A program made the translations under genes and the position numbers. Below are positions 22,001-33,924 of a stretch of DNA of 64,000 nt, piece by piece; positions within the stretch are counted from its first letter, which is position 1; every line of letters starts with the position of its first letter. Origin of the DNA: Ligula intestinalis (Eukaryota; Platyhelminthes; Cestoda; Diphyllobothriidea; Diphyllobothriidae). The notes beneath the pieces are model-generated. The model was not told the DNA's origin. It searched no databases and saw only the letters and a list, made by a program, of their open reading frames with translations. The stretch is from NCBI GenBank assembly GCA_036362985.1, contig JAYGXS010000009.1:22749104-22813103 (forward strand), in the 5' to 3' direction.

Positions 22001-24900
22001 ATTTGCGTATACAGTCAGTTTAACTATACCATACACACGTCCAGCATATTGGCTATTAACTATTGTTTTACCTGAATATATAGTAACAATATATTTAAAC
22101 GAACAAGTTCCATTTCAGCTTTAATGAATGTAAGACTAATACATTGTCACCCTTGGATTTTGAACGTATAGAAATCACCAGCATCTACCGTTATTCAATA
22201 AAAAAAGACTTCACATGACCCAAATAACGATGACACTTTCGCAACAGAATCGTAAATTATATGATGAATTAGTGTTTTTGTTTCAGCTGGTTTAAAATGC
22301 TTAGACAACGGGATAGGACCTGTGTACTATCAATATTTTGTTTATTCAACCTATGCTAAATTGTTATATCTAACGCCATTACACCCTTAAAAGTTACGTT
22401 TTAATAAAAATGCTCACTCTTGTTTTTGTGCCAACTTCATAGTCGAAAGTTCAAAAAAACCTGTATATAAAGCTCACTGAGGTAGTTGGTGGCTGTTGGA
22501 TCACTCTTAGTTGAAAAATAAAGACAGGGTACGCAACTTCGGCAATATTGACCATTTCAGCCAACTAGTTATGCGTTTAAGGCATAAATATATGCTATCC
22601 TGGTACAATATTTGGACTTAAAAAATAACTCAATTTAGTTTACAGAACTTCCAGTCTAGTCCCGGCTGGTAATAAATGAATAAAAAAGCATAGGTATAAG
22701 GAAGCAATTAGAAGATATGTTTCTGGTTATGCATTTTGCGTTTTTTTTTAAATTCTTGATAACAGACAAGAACTGTAATTTCAGTAAGAATGTTGACTGG
22801 TTATGTTAATATACAACTACTAAAATGAATACCAACCGAGCAAAACGTAGGCGCTCGACTTCAGAACCGAGTGATCCGTGTCTTCAACTTTGTCGCCAAC
22901 AGCGAATACTTGAGGCTTTATTGATACTTTGTCCTTCATGCCCTGTCACAGTAAGATACGTTCGTCCATGTAATTCCTGCGCGATTAGCTGATTTGCAAA
23001 TGCAGGCCAATAACTATGGCATCAGCCTTTTGAAATGGAGGTCAGACAATGCGAATATTTTGAAAGAGGTGACAGTCACACATATCTTGAGTTTCTAAGT
23101 ATTTGCAAGTACGTACTTTAGCGGATTTCTTCCTGGCTAGTAGAGTAGATTTATAGATTCGACTTTTTAGCAATGGTCCAAAAATATAGTATATCGTCCA
23201 GGACACTAATTAAAATTTTTTGGTAGCATTTTAGTAGAAGCTTTTCGTCAAAAACTCTTAGATATAAAATCGGTCTTTACTCTTTGTATACTTCGAGATT
23301 CTCCACGAAAGTTCTCCTATGAGATCAGTTTTTGCAGGCAAAACCAACTGTAAAAGCAGCCAAAGATCGTGATATTTGTGCGTAAAGAGAGTTTTTCTAT
23401 TCAAATTCTTGACAAAAATCTTCATCATAATCCCCATTAGGTTGAACAATTTTCATATTTTAGTCTTTATTGCCTCATAATTATCTGTATCTTAGAGTCA
23501 ATCGGTCTATTCTACTGCCTATAGGCGCAAACCAAAATTTACTGTGAATACTTTGGCCAAAGTCCATCTACCACTGTGGGATAAACGTGTAACGCCCATT
23601 TTATCAGGATTGTTGTATTGAATGAGAATGATTTCCATAAAAAAACTGCCCTTTATACAAACAAGAGGTAAACAACACTGAATAGGCGCATTTACCAGCT
23701 GTGTTAAGTTTTCACTGATTTCCCTTTACTACAGATAGGATCCCGGAGTTTCACAGGTACCACGAAGTGTAGATTATATCTTTATACGTAAAGGGAGGCA
23801 ATTTAAACCTCAGGCTTCTGGTAGAATTTAAGGCAGGATACTTTTATCAAGCGATGCTTCCCGAAATACTGAAAACCAACAACGACTGCTTCATTCAATA
23901 ATCAAACCTTTTCAAGTATTTTAAGACATTTAACCAGAAAACAGAGACTTACAGGAGGGCCTTTTCTGGCTTATTTAACGTCGTCAGATGGCGATACAAT
24001 TAGCCATGTTACAACTTTCGGGGGTTCCCGAATACACGGGAACATCAAAAACCAGTGCAGGTGTGCCCTGTAGCTTATCGGTTTACGTATATCTACCAAT
24101 TTTATAAGCATTTCGTCTCTACTCGGCTTATGGTGTCACGATTACTTGTCAGCAGTGATTTGGTTAAATCAAGATAGATTTTAACAACAGTTGTCAAAAA
24201 AGTCCCCTAGTACGGTTTGTTAAGACAGTGACAAAAGGACTTGAATGGTGATGGCAGCGGCTTACAAAATAATTTGTTCCTCCTTTCACATGAATCAGTC
24301 TTCAAACCGGCGTGGTCTCTGATCTCTGACGAGGAGGGGGTGCCGTTGCAGTCTAAGTGCCGTTTCTGGAGGCTTACCAGGCCGCAACCGTTAACACGTC
24401 AGCTCTGCTATACTGAGGACGGCGTTGAAGTGACTTGTAAGTGGACTTTTCGAAAAAATTTGAAAATGCGCATATAACTAAGTTGGTCAGTTAATCAGTC
24501 AACTGCCGCTTCCGTTTTGTTCCACCAGATAAGCGAGGTAGCCGCGGTCTTGAAATGAAGCCCAAATTAGATTTCTGTTGAACATAAGACTGACCGCCTT
24601 TCGTCCGCTTATGTTGCGGAAGGCGGTGGAGTTTGCAAACGCAGGTTCCGTTCACAAACATGGCAGCCTTATCATCGGCGTCCGTCGTGTGTCGCACGGC
24701 AGGGTAGACACAGCAATGATACCTTGAACACGAATTCGTTTATAGCATTGAATGTGACTGACGCTGAATCTACTGCACTCTCTCCTTCCTCGATCTCCTT
24801 AAAGTCCTGTCCAGATGGAGATAAGAAGACCGGAGGAGAGGAAGGGATAGCTACAATGGAGGATAAATCTAACCAGCTAGTCTACGCGAGCTACGCACAC
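19050..24900. other. AT-rich stretch without recognised genes
   Basis: Mostly low-GC sequence with short random frames. Two exceptions: a GC-richer island at 20105-20400 (listed separately), and 24241-24720, which has an open frame of 78 codons of no recognised family. A degraded SINE-tail-like block (ttttctggcttatttaacg) is visible near 23965. Confidence 0.4.
20105..20400 (-). other. GC-richer island with hydrophobic ORF and AATAAA, identity unknown
   Basis: On the minus strand a frame of 81 codons (20391-20146) contains a hydrophobic run (LTVIFLFLAFPLLLPVG), and the TAG stop is immediately followed by AATAAA (near 20149). This could be a terminal exon, but other AATAAA blocks in the window belong to LTR-like repeats, so an LTR fragment is equally possible. 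No family recognised. Confidence 0.25.
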
Positions 24901-24934
24901 GCCTGGTATACACACGATGAGCCAATTTTTCATT

Positions 24935-25463
24935 GGTGAAAGTTCACCCGACCGCTAACGGTACACATCTGGCGAGCTCTGCCTCGAGCCCCGCCAGAGG
25001 TCCTGACACCCGTAATAGCTAGTATATAAGCAGACAATATTACCGGCAAAGAAAGGAAGATTTAAATGACCATTTCTGGCTTATTTGCCATCGTTAGACA
25101 GCAACACCCAGGCCCAAAGGGTGCACCAGTCGGGGCTCGAACTCGCGACCTCTTTGATCACAGTCAAACGTTCAACCATTGAGCTCTTAGCTTGTTGTCT
25201 CGTCGTTTTTCCGGGTTAGATCGAGGGATATTGACATTCATTGATGAACTTTCATCTGACCACTAACGGAACTATACTTTACTATCTGCCTTAAATACCA
25301 GCTATTACGGCTGTCAGGACTTCTGGCTGGGCCCGGGGCAGAACGAGACAGATGATTTTAGTTAACGGTCAGATGACCATTCATCAATGAGTGTCAACAT
25401 CCCTCGATCTAACCCAGCAAGACGACAAGCTATTAGCTCAATGGATAGGGTGTTTGACTCTGA
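24935..25463. repeat. Inverted pair of tRNA-derived SINE-like repeats, cut by an assembly gap
   Basis: The minus-oriented copy 25041-25268 has a tail (aaatgaccatttctggc), box B complement gctcgaactcgcgacc near 25136 and box A region near 25180. The plus-oriented copy 25352-25463 repeats its 5' part (aacggtcagatgaccattca, ctcgatctaaccc, ttagctcaatggataggg) and is cut off by Ns. An additional related segment (accgctaacgg) lies at 24945-25010. Confidence 0.65.
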
Positions 25464-25473
25464 NNNNNNNNNN
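25464..25473. other. Run of 10 N (assembly gap)
   Basis: Ten Ns interrupt the second arm of an inverted SINE pair just after its box A region. The true length of missing sequence is unknown. Confidence 0.99.
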
Positions 25474-25499
25474 AGTCCGTGCCTATGCTTGTTCTCCTT

Positions 25500-26110
25500 T
25501 TTAGCCCTGCGCCCATCCCACCCAAGGCAGTCGATCAGCTAGGCGGTCGCCCGTTGCAAGTAATGGGAAAGACCTTGAGGTCAACCCTTAGTGCATTTAT
25601 TTCCTCACTAAAAACAATCTGATGCACTTGAAGCTATCACGGTATGATAAAAGCCGTGGCTTGAAGGGTTGCCTACTGACGTGATAACTTGGACACCGCA
25701 GTCGGCCCAGTGTGTGTATCTTCTTGTGTGGAGTGGCTTACTGCCGGGTGAAAGTCAGGCTGCAGTGGCTCCCTCTTCATGCGGTCTTTATGGCGCTCCA
25801 AAAAGGGAGCCTACATAGGGAGGTGTGCTATTGGTGCGGGTGTTGAATGTTGGTCGCGCCAGCTGCCTGCGCCCTCCCCCATCTCCGGTCTTCTTTGACT
25901 TTTGTCTTGACATCGGGTGATGAGGTAGAGTGGGGTAGATTCTCCGCAGGAGTCGCGCGTTGCTGTAGCCTGCTAAAGCATGAGGTGGACATTATCGAGA
26001 GCGACAGTCGAACTGCCGTACTTTACATTGCCCCATAGACACCTGCTCTGTCATGATCTAGTTCCCACGCAGGCCCGCTGTAGGGAGCGCTGAATCAGCG
26101 TACGCGCGAT
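25500..26110 (+). repeat. Dispersed repeat C (copy 1)
   Basis: The first 230 bp correspond to the reverse complement of 60540-60770: gcccatcccacc.aaggc, cagctaggc, cctcacta, ctgatgc.c.tga, atcacggt..g.taaaagccg, ggcttg.agg. No domain is recognised in the open frames, so the repeat is probably non-coding or a decayed element. Confidence 0.5.
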
Positions 26111-27069
26111 TACAGTCCACCAGAGGTTTTTACAGACTCAGTATCCTTTTGACCCTGCATATGATGAAATATATTGATCTCTACCTCTGCCCGAGACAAA
26201 CGTGAACTTTGTGATGACTACTGCAGGCGCGCTATCGGAGCAATATCCTTTTTTTCTACCTGAGCTTAAAAAAACACTGATTTATTAATCAACAAGTTCA
26301 AGATCACGAGGTGAGCAGGATGTATCATTCAACTGCAAACGGTCATTGCCTAGTTATAAGGTAAACTAACTGTCCAATTAAATTTCGACCTAGAAGGGTG
26401 AAACTTGATAGACAAAACAGTAGATGTGGGCGCATGGTGAGGGGATAGAGGAGGGGAGAGGTAGTTGTTACGGGATGGCGGTTAATGTTCTTTCATTTTC
26501 ATGCAAGCCTGTAAGATGTGGCTAAAGGGGGAGGGAAAGTGCCAGGGTAGAAGTCAGTCCCAAGGGAGCCGAGGAGGCGTGAGCGGGAATGAGTTTATCA
26601 ATCATTGCCACGGCAATGCGATCCAGACGCTTACAGAGTTCAGTTTTTCTTCTCCATACTGCAGCGGCCTCCGCAAATCGTAGGAGGCACCCGATTGTCG
26701 CCTAAAGTATGACCTTAAATACGGGATGAACTATTATCAGGATTTCGCATGTCTTTCCTTACTCTCCTAAATAAGTGTTACTTAAACGTAACAAGTAGTA
26801 ATATACCAACTGAAATTTTAGGGGATGACGGGCCTAGCGTACGAAAGCCTTGTAAAGGACGCTCCTGGAAAATCTCTCTGGCAAAATGTGTTTATTATCA
26901 TGGTCCAGAAGATTGCCAACTGTTTAGCTTGGCTTGGCCGTTCTCACTGCTAACAATCGGGCTACAACTGTCCCTCCTTAATGCTGTCTCTCTGAGACGC
27001 ACACATGTTAGAAGGGGAAGGTTCATTCGCCAATTTATGTACCTCACTCCTGCCCAGTGTCTTTTAACT
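26111..27069. other. No recognised gene
   Basis: Frames here, including one of 114 codons at 26749-27093, show no family features. The end overlaps the antisense PLE fragment. Confidence 0.4.
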
Positions 27070-27235
27070 GACCACATGGCCAGCGTCCACTAGGTGCTTC
27101 GTGATTGAACTGTTAAGTATTTTATTTTCCACCCTAATCATATGTTCAGCTGACCGCGTTGCCAGTTGCCTTTGCGTGCGCCCGATGTATTTGCATCCGC
27201 AACTATCGCAACGACCGTTTGCAGTTGAATAAGAG
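27070..27235 (-). mobile_element. PLE GIY-YIG endonuclease fragment
   Basis: The minus strand reads CDSCGCKYIGRTQRQLATRS, AEHMIRVENK and SSITKHLVDAGHVV in one frame, the YIG half of the endonuclease and the following His-containing block. It sits about 220 bp upstream of the DeSI-1-like start codon, on the opposite strand, so it lies in or near that gene's promoter. Confidence 0.75.
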
Positions 27236-27453
27236 GCCGCGAAGCTATATGTATATCGTCAATTAATCCGGATTACCTCGTGATTTCTTCCTTGTTCAAA
27301 TTTCTTCCGGGAAAACAATGTTTCGATTTGTTTTTCCTTTTTTTGCTTAGACTAGCTTTAGCGCCTGTTTTGTTTTTCACTTTTATCCCACAGATCTCCC
27401 GAGTAAGCACGTACGGAAGGGACGCCGCGCTAATGTGCCTTCCCACCGCGAAA

Positions 27454-28154
27454 ATGTGCATTCTCAATGCACCCAAGAGGACCAAAACTGATGTCTTCCT
27501 CTATGTGTATGACCTTTCGCATGGGGTTTCAAGCGTAGTGTCTGAGCCTCTCCTTGGTTCGTCTGTCCGCTTGCACGATAAATGTGTGTATTTTAATTTG
27601 CAGGAAAATATGTGGAAGGCATTTGGCATACAGCCGTTGTTGTCTTCGGCAGTGAGTACTTCTTCGGTGTACGCGGCGTTCGGAGATGCAAGCCGGTTAA
27701 ATCTGTTCTGGTTTATAACCCTTACAATACTTGCATCATTATAGGGTGCACTATCAATAGGCAAACCGAAAAAGAAGTTGCTGATGGGACAGACCGAGTT
27801 TACGGAAGACGAGATGCTGGAGTTTATACAGGAATTGGCCAACGGCCCCTACAAGTAAGGCGGAGCTAACGCTTCCTTCCTGACCCACCCTTTCTCGGCA
27901 GGGAAGGTACTTACGATTTGTTTGAACACAACTGCATCTACTTCAGCGAAGAGGTGGTCAAGCATTTGACTGGAAAGTCCATCCCGGAGGACATTCTTCG
28001 CCTGCCCGCAGAAATGCTTGCCTCGCCAATTGGAAAAGCCCTTAAACCGGCTGTGGAAGGTATCCTCCAGGTCATGAACCGTGAAAGCCAACTAGTAAGG
28101 GAGATACGGCGAATTGTGTCTGGCAGAGGATCAAGTAGGTTGCATGCAGTCTAG
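27454..28154 (+). CDS. DESI1: PPPDE-family desumoylating isopeptidase, DeSI-1-like (4 exons)
   Basis: PPPDE cysteine peptidases such as DeSI-1 remove SUMO (or act as palmitoyl thioesterases) and use a His/Cys dyad. Exons 27454-27556, 27604-27695, 27745-27854 and 27902-28154 join in frame to 185 residues, near the usual size of about 170. Introns are 47, 49 and 47 bp with GT..AG ends. Exon 1 encodes VFLYVYDLSHG. The first junction makes LLGKYVEGIWHT, containing the catalytic His. Exon 2 continues VVVFGSEYFFG. Exon 3 encodes EFTEDEMLEFIQELANGPYK. Exon 4 encodes TYDLFEHNCIYFSEEV with the catalytic Cys, then HLTGKSIPEDI, LPAEMLASPIGKAL and a short divergent tail to TAG. The start at 27454 has A at -3; an in-frame ATG at 27433 is an alternative. 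A pyrimidine-rich tract ending ttttatcccacag near 27391 could be an acceptor for a 5' UTR exon. All junctions and both active-site residues fit, so the gene is probably functional. Confidence 0.92.
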
Positions 28155-28199
28155 CTTAATCATGCGCTTCATACACATAAGTGGGACAAATTAGCATTG

Positions 28200-28390
28200 C
28201 GGACAGAGAACAAGGGAACTAGAATGACCATTTCTGATTTGTTAGGGGGCTTTGGCAGATTTGTTGAATTCAGTTGATTAAATTGTGCAAAAAACACGCG
28301 GCGTCGGTGAGAGTCCGATCCACACAGCAAGTAGGGCTTTTGTGCAGCTAACGCTCTACCATTGACCTACGAGACTCACCGGGTAAAATC
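28200..28390 (-). repeat. SINE-like repeat, family S2
   Basis: The minus strand has a tRNA-like head (gagtctcgtaggtcaatggt then agagcg, box A; gtggatcggactctc, box B-like) and a tail aaatcagaaatggtcattct. It starts about 46 bp after the DeSI-1-like stop, so it may lie in its 3' UTR. Confidence 0.55.
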
Positions 28391-28489
28391 GATCCAAGTG
28401 TGATTAAATTAATGGCGTACAGAATCATTTACTTGTCAATTTAGCTTGGGAAAATTGAGTATGAGTCTCGGAATCAAATGATGAGCGCA

Positions 28490-28620
28490 ACGCAGTGGGT
28501 TAAGTAAATTAAATCCTAGCAACTGCGATCTTCAGGCCAGGTTCCTTTGGAGATGAGTGGTAGGAATAGTTTATCCTTTACAGAAAGAATGAAGAATAGG
28601 CCGTATGAGATTTACTTTCA
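28490..28620 (-). repeat. LTR-like dispersed repeat A fragment
   Basis: Carries aactgcgatcttcaggcca, ggttcctttggagatgag and aatagttta, matching the conserved end of the minus copy at 29390-29540. Confidence 0.45.
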
Positions 28621-28929
28621 GAGGATCGCACAACCGCAAGCCAGCGGAGGGCGTCTGAGGTGACCAGAACGTAGGGGATTACTGGAAACCCAGCGACGGC
28701 TTTGTTCCTGCGGTCAATCAGGAAATGGCGCACTCTGTTTTGTTTGAGTTCTCAAGAGGTTAATGTCCAGTCTCGCGGTAGTGGCTCGAACTTGAGACTG
28801 ACCCAGACGATCGGTACATATGCACTCATCGGCAGCGGTGAGTGTTCACACGATGACCGTCTGTGCAGAGTGAGTCACCACATGCCTTCATCCGTCAACG
28901 TCAATATTTCCGATCTGAACTGAAAAGAT

Positions 28930-29095
28930 AGTGAGCTCCTGGTGCAGGGGATTAGAGCGTCGGACTTCCAACTAACAGGTTCTTGAGCTCGAGTTTCGGG
29001 CGGTGCGTCATCTGGGTTTCGGTGTGACTGGCTTATAATGGCTGGTAAGTCAGAAGTGGCCATTCCAGTCTCCCATTTTCGCTGTCGGTAATGTC
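28930..29095 (+). repeat. SINE-like repeat with tRNA-like head
   Basis: Begins with gtgagctcctggtgcagggg then attagagcgtcggac (box A region), a box B-like gttcttgagctcgag, and ends with gtcagaagtggccattccag, the tail word common to the window's SINE-like repeats. Confidence 0.5.
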
Positions 29096-29389
29096 CATCT
29101 GCCTATAATATTAGCCGTTTTGTGGGGTACTGGTGGGGCTCGAGAGTTAGCCTCAAGGCAGAACTGGATGGGTTATGCTTTGTGACTGGCTTGTGAGCGT
29201 TCATTCGCTGATAATTTTAACGTTTTCTAAGTCAAACGCGGGGTATAGTATAGGTATCGTCTAGTTAGAAGATTCCTGATCACCGATTTCACGTTGCTGC
29301 ATCTGTCAGTTGTGTAAGTAGGTCTAGACGATCTTATCATTATTCGGACAGCGGAGATGGCCTTAAATTCTAGCTGATCAAATTTAAGC

Positions 29390-29540
29390 CAAGATGTAAT
29401 CGCAGGGGGTTAAGTGAGTTGAACCCAGCAACTGCGATCTTCAGACCATGGTTACTTAGCGGAGAAGAAGTCCGTAAAGGCCAAAGTAGTAGGAAGAGTT
29501 TATTGTGTACACAGAGCAAATAATAGATGGAGAAAGTCTG
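29390..29540 (-). repeat. LTR-like dispersed repeat A fragment
   Basis: On the minus strand gtacacaataaactcttcct precedes ctaagtaaccatggtctgaa and gatcgcagttgctgggtt. AATAAA is followed by a conserved end, as in the plus-strand copies at 15.7 and 18.1 kb. Confidence 0.5.
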
Positions 29541-30129
29541 AATTGGGAGAAAACGACCATCCAGAAGATTGACCGGGTCCCAAGTGCGAGTTTGAGAGCA
29601 GTTAGACCAGAAGACAGAGAGAGAGCGTTCATTGGCTAGGTCGGCCTGTGATTGGTTAGACAACGTGTGGGTGGTCCATGTCCCGTGCGCTAGTAAGTCT
29701 AGCAAACGCAACGACCTTGAGGTCTAGACAGATTGAGACCACGACAGGAAGGGCAGGCATCGTGCGGTCAACAACCCACTACAATGCGAAAAACAGGAAA
29801 TATACATCTATTCGGATTGTGCTACAGCTGAATGGAAGCAAATCTAAATTCTGCTCAAATCTCTTACCAACTGCTGTCATTCTCAGGATGTCCTTGGCTG
29901 GCAACAATAAGCAACTAATACAATCGACTGTCAATAAAAGAAGATAGGCAGCCTCCCCGTATCAAAGAGGGCCAATATTCGTGGACGGAGTGAAAGTAAA
30001 ATGTGGCCAATTTAGAAGAGCACGTCACTATCCCGTGCGCATAGACGCTTAGCGCTCGCAGCAACCAATTGACGAAGTTAGCATGTCAGTGATTCGGTAA
30101 GAGACGGAGCAAGGAACATATGGTATTAT

Positions 30130-30470
30130 CTTAAGTCAGTAGGAAAGGCTCTTACCGCTGCGATCTCTGAGCCTAGTTAAGTGTAAAAAAGGAAGGAATG
30201 GAACGTCAGGTGGAAGGCATCTCTGCAATGTCACCGTCGAATTACGCCTTTGGGAATCCCCAAGGAAGCATACAATAAGAAGTGCGTGATTGTGAAAGCC
30301 ACCCGGAAGAGAGTTTATTGTGTGTGTCTGTGTCCATTCCGTGCTGCAACTCACCGTCTGAGATATCCCATTTGCATATAAGTGATTGTCAAGTGCATTC
30401 GCTTGTGGCATGATTGGGTGCCTTGGAAAAAGGTCACCTGCCATGTGGCTTGCCTAATTGAGAAACTGAA
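30130..30470 (-). repeat. LTR-like dispersed repeat B (copy 2)
   Basis: Reverse complement of 18710-19040 in several blocks; on the minus strand it has cacacaataaactctcttcc (AATAAA) and ends near gcgtaattcgacggtgaca. Adjacent tgcgatctctgagcctag (30160-30177) resembles the end of repeat A, so A and B may share an end. Confidence 0.45.
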
Positions 30471-30807
30471 ACTAGTTGGGCATTCGGTTAGGCTAAGCTC
30501 TTTAGAGCACGGAATAGTGCATTCTGTTAAGAGCTAGGTTGAAGGCAGTTGGCAACCGCGAGTGCCGGCGTCCGAAGCGCGGGAGTTGCCAAGCGCTACC
30601 AGCAAGGTCATACGTGAGTCAGCCTTAGAAAGGTGATTGGACAGACTGCCGGTTAAGGTTGGCTTACGGGTGCGTGCGGGCTAGCAGCCATGAAGTTGGG
30701 CCACTAAAAAAGCACCGCAGTAAACATCGTTTTTTTCCGCTAAATTCTAGGTATAAGAGAGTGATAATTACAGCAGAGAAAGAAGCTGCGATAACCAGAA
30801 CAAGAAT

Positions 30808-31820
30808 TTTATTTTCCTGATGTGTCAGCTTCCGTCAACAATCCTTACTCATAGGTAACCGTAGAATGTTGTGGGACATGCACAGATTACGCGGTATTTA
30901 TAGTTTGTAGCGGCCATATGCATGTGTACTGAAATTATCCATTCCTGTAGCCACCGTTTGGGGTCGTAATTGGTGCAGTGATGGCTTGGCAGTTCGTGTT
31001 CAAGTCAGTATTTGCCGTGATTTCGAAGTTCGTGTCAGATGCGGAATTGATAAATGCACGACAGTTATGTTCGCTTTCGTCAGAGTCGTTGCTGGGTCCG
31101 GCCCTTCTTACGTAACTGGTTGTCTTGCGCAGGCAATGTCTCAGTACACAGTATCGGGACGGCAAATCGTCGCACTTGCTGATGGGCTATGAGCCTGAGA
31201 ACCATGACTTATGCAGCTTGCGGCTTACGTGGTTGTCACCGCTTGCGAGGATTTTAGCCTCCTTAAGCCTTCAAATGTTGCCAGGTATTGTCGAGGGCGA
31301 TGCAACCCTGGAGTTACCATCTTTCCTCCTTACCACCGCTGCGTGTTCGGCTAATCGCGTCCGGAGTAATCTATCGGTTTCTCCGGCGTAGTTGCCTGGT
31401 CCAAAATTGCACCAGATCCGATAAATGGCTCCAGCCTATTTCCACCGTGGCAGTAGGCCATTCGGTCTGATGAGAAGGCCCCTAGTGGTTGCGTGTGGCC
31501 TGTGTGCAACTCCAACTTCGATGAGTAGGTGGCTGACTGCTTCCGATAAATGCCAAACCTTTGGGCCAGATGGATTTGGTTTCTTGTCACGGCTGCGTAT
31601 GCACTTGTTGACAAAAATACGCTAGTAACCAATCACCCTCAATACCCATCGAAGATATTGTAATTCAACAACTTTGCCTTCCACTTCGCTGCAAGGCGTC
31701 TCAACGCGCCGAAATAGCCTTCTTACGCAAGTGTGTTTGCGATTGGGTGCTTGCTGTTGGAGTTCAGGACTTGCATAGGTTTCGTCACTACGGTTAGCTT
31801 TACGGTTTATACTGGTCAAT
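30808..31820 (-). mobile_element. PLE copy: RT thumb, GIY-YIG endonuclease and terminal repeat
   Basis: On the minus strand, 31820-31640 holds RT thumb sequence (CVRRLFRRVETPCSEVEGKV, LQYLRWVLR). The region 31430-31250 holds the endonuclease (AIYRIWC, NYAGETDRLLRTRLAEHAAV, RRKDGNSRVA) with frame breaks. Then comes the C-terminal tail to about 30935, a TATAAATA box (RC of 30894-30901) and a terminal block 30815-30859. Palm and catalytic motif are absent, so the copy is 5'-truncated. It is a sister of the copy at 37329-39000, aligned over thumb, endonuclease and terminal repeat. Confidence 0.85.
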
Positions 31821-32089
31821 AGCCAATCACCGATTGGTTATGACACAAACCCGTCCTGCTGTGCCTTGGAGTTCATTGTCAAGCTCCGACAGCAGTCACA
31901 CAGTGCTTATTGGGGGCGTCCGTGTCGCAGTGGTTTATATCGTTGGACTTCTTACCACAACGGGACGAGTGAGCCCTGTAGCTGATTTGTGTTGAAAACG
32001 TCAAGATCGATTGGCGACAGGCTGTTTGCAACCGCGTCTCCCTACTCGTGAGCATGATGAGTGACGCAGGGAAAACAGTCGCATTGGAA

Positions 32090-32480
32090 TGTAGTGAAGA
32101 AGTTGTTAGTCATATGGAAACCCAGGTTGTTGTTAAAAGACAGAAGTTACCAGAATGAAGGTTTTATTATGCACACAAGACTATATTGCTGTCTCAGGCA
32201 GCAATGGCTGCTGGCGAAACCAGAGCTGGTGTTGACTGCGCCCAGTCACGCCCGAGAGTGTGCGTGTTTGATGTGAGGCAGGCGATGATGACAGCTGCAT
32301 GTGCATGCCTCCCTTCGTGCCCTCTTGTCAGACATGCCCTCAGAACCCGGTCGGTGGGTTTACTCGCGTGTCGGCACTTTGACGTGTGCGCTCTTGGTCT
32401 GTTCTGAAGTGCCCGCTAGCATGTGGACTTCCTTTGTTCTCTTGCCCTTAAGACGGCATGAGTGATGACTTGCGTGCTGG
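32090..32480 (-). repeat. LTR-like dispersed repeat D (copy 2)
   Basis: Shares gttaaaagacagaagttacc, gttttattatgcacacaag, attgctgtctc and cgcccgagagtgtg with 505-790. AATAAA is on the minus strand, pointing to minus orientation. No coding content is recognised. Confidence 0.45.
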
Positions 32481-33883
32481 GCCGTCCTTAAAGTCATGTC
32501 ATGGAGGGTTAATGTTTAAGTAAGACTCAACCTTGTCGATAAATGAGAGCACGGAGACACGGGAATTCAGCAAAAGCCTACCTGTTTTACTAGTGTTGGG
32601 TTTCCTAGCGAGCATTCTAAATAAACTTCGATTTATTTTGGAATTCGGTCATGGTTCTGTTTTAATTGCCTACAAACAGTCTTCATGCAACTTATACAAC
32701 ATATTTTATTCAGGCTACCGGGTATTGTGACGTCAAATATTTGAACAAACCTTACATGTCGCGAAATGAACTCACATACGCTAACTGGGAGTTCGATTGC
32801 GCTCCTGCCCTCCATGGAAAACTTTGAAACTACTAGAGTTACCGCCTGTATCGGGTGTCTATTGCAATGAGGATGAACAAGTAGCCCGTGTGAATATTAA
32901 CGGTTATTGATAGATTTGCTTTTGGATGTAAAATACTACTAGCTCAGTAGGTGTCGAAATTCATGATACGCAGCGAACTTGAAATTGGCTTGCGAAAAGA
33001 ACACACTTCGTAATTGAGGTTGCAATACTGACCAATATCGGCCTATACTGTGTGGCATGGGTTCTGGCCTCAAGCCGATTCGCAATTTCACACGCTGCGA
33101 CTCTGGAAGACGTTGCTAGACTATATGCACTGCAAGTGTGCACGGTCGTCACGTGTGCTCGAGGGGATGGCGTTTGCTGCCGGTCTGCGGACATGACTCA
33201 GCTGGTGTGCACTTCTGGCCGTAGGCTCTGAGTGCATCGCCACTCGCGTCCCCGTAAAAGGAGACTAAAAAATAGTCAAGCATTCACTATGCACAGAAAA
33301 CCCTTATTCCGTGGAAGACACTGATAACTGCTACAAAGGCTTTATGGGTGCCTTGAAGATATCAACACATTACTGACTGCGCTGACTATTTTCCCTGAAC
33401 TGCCTTCAATGCTTACTCTTAATGTCCGTAAAAGGAAACAATATTGAATTATAGCAGCTATTAATTAATGTTTGCTTATTTGTAAACAATTTAGACAAAC
33501 ACAATGTCTCGGATTCATTGAAAAGAATTGCAAACAAACGTCCAGCATGATGTCCTCATGGGTTTTTGAAGACTGGTGAAATATTTACCGCCAACGAATG
33601 CAAATTTAAAATTTACTTCTAACATTGTGTTCTGTCAGTGGTCTACAGACAGGCCTTAGTCCTCCTTGATGGAACTTATTATCCTTGAGTATGTTTTCCT
33701 TTTACAAAATCCTGAGTTATTTTGCTGGTCCAATGATTGCAAACGCGACTGATTGGACTGAAATTACTTTTGTATACATTCAACAATAAAACTGCTACGC
33801 ATTTCAAAGCCTATTGATGCAATATAACGATCATACTCAGTCTTATTGGCCTAATAACTACAAAGAGGCTTACCGAATCTACG
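32481..33883. other. No recognised gene
   Basis: Mixed AT-rich sequence with a GC-richer patch at 33040-33250; no exon, RNA or transposon domain recognised. Confidence 0.4.
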
Positions 33884-33924
33884 ATTTATTGGCAAACTAT
33901 GTGTCTACAGCAGCTTAATCAATC
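33884..33924 (-). repeat. Short PLE-like terminal block
   Basis: ttattggcaaactatgtgtc and tacagcagcttaatcaatca match 20-80 and 58530-58570; the hammerhead word is mutated (minus strand TTGATTAAG instead of CTGATGAAG). Confidence 0.4.

Noticed and set aside
22478..22499. Word tgaggtagttggtggctgtt resembling a let-7 microRNA
   Set aside because: Only the first nine bases match the let-7 family, and the best local pairing (caactag-containing block near 22560) gives about 10 bp with a bulge and a loop above 55 nt, not a microRNA precursor.
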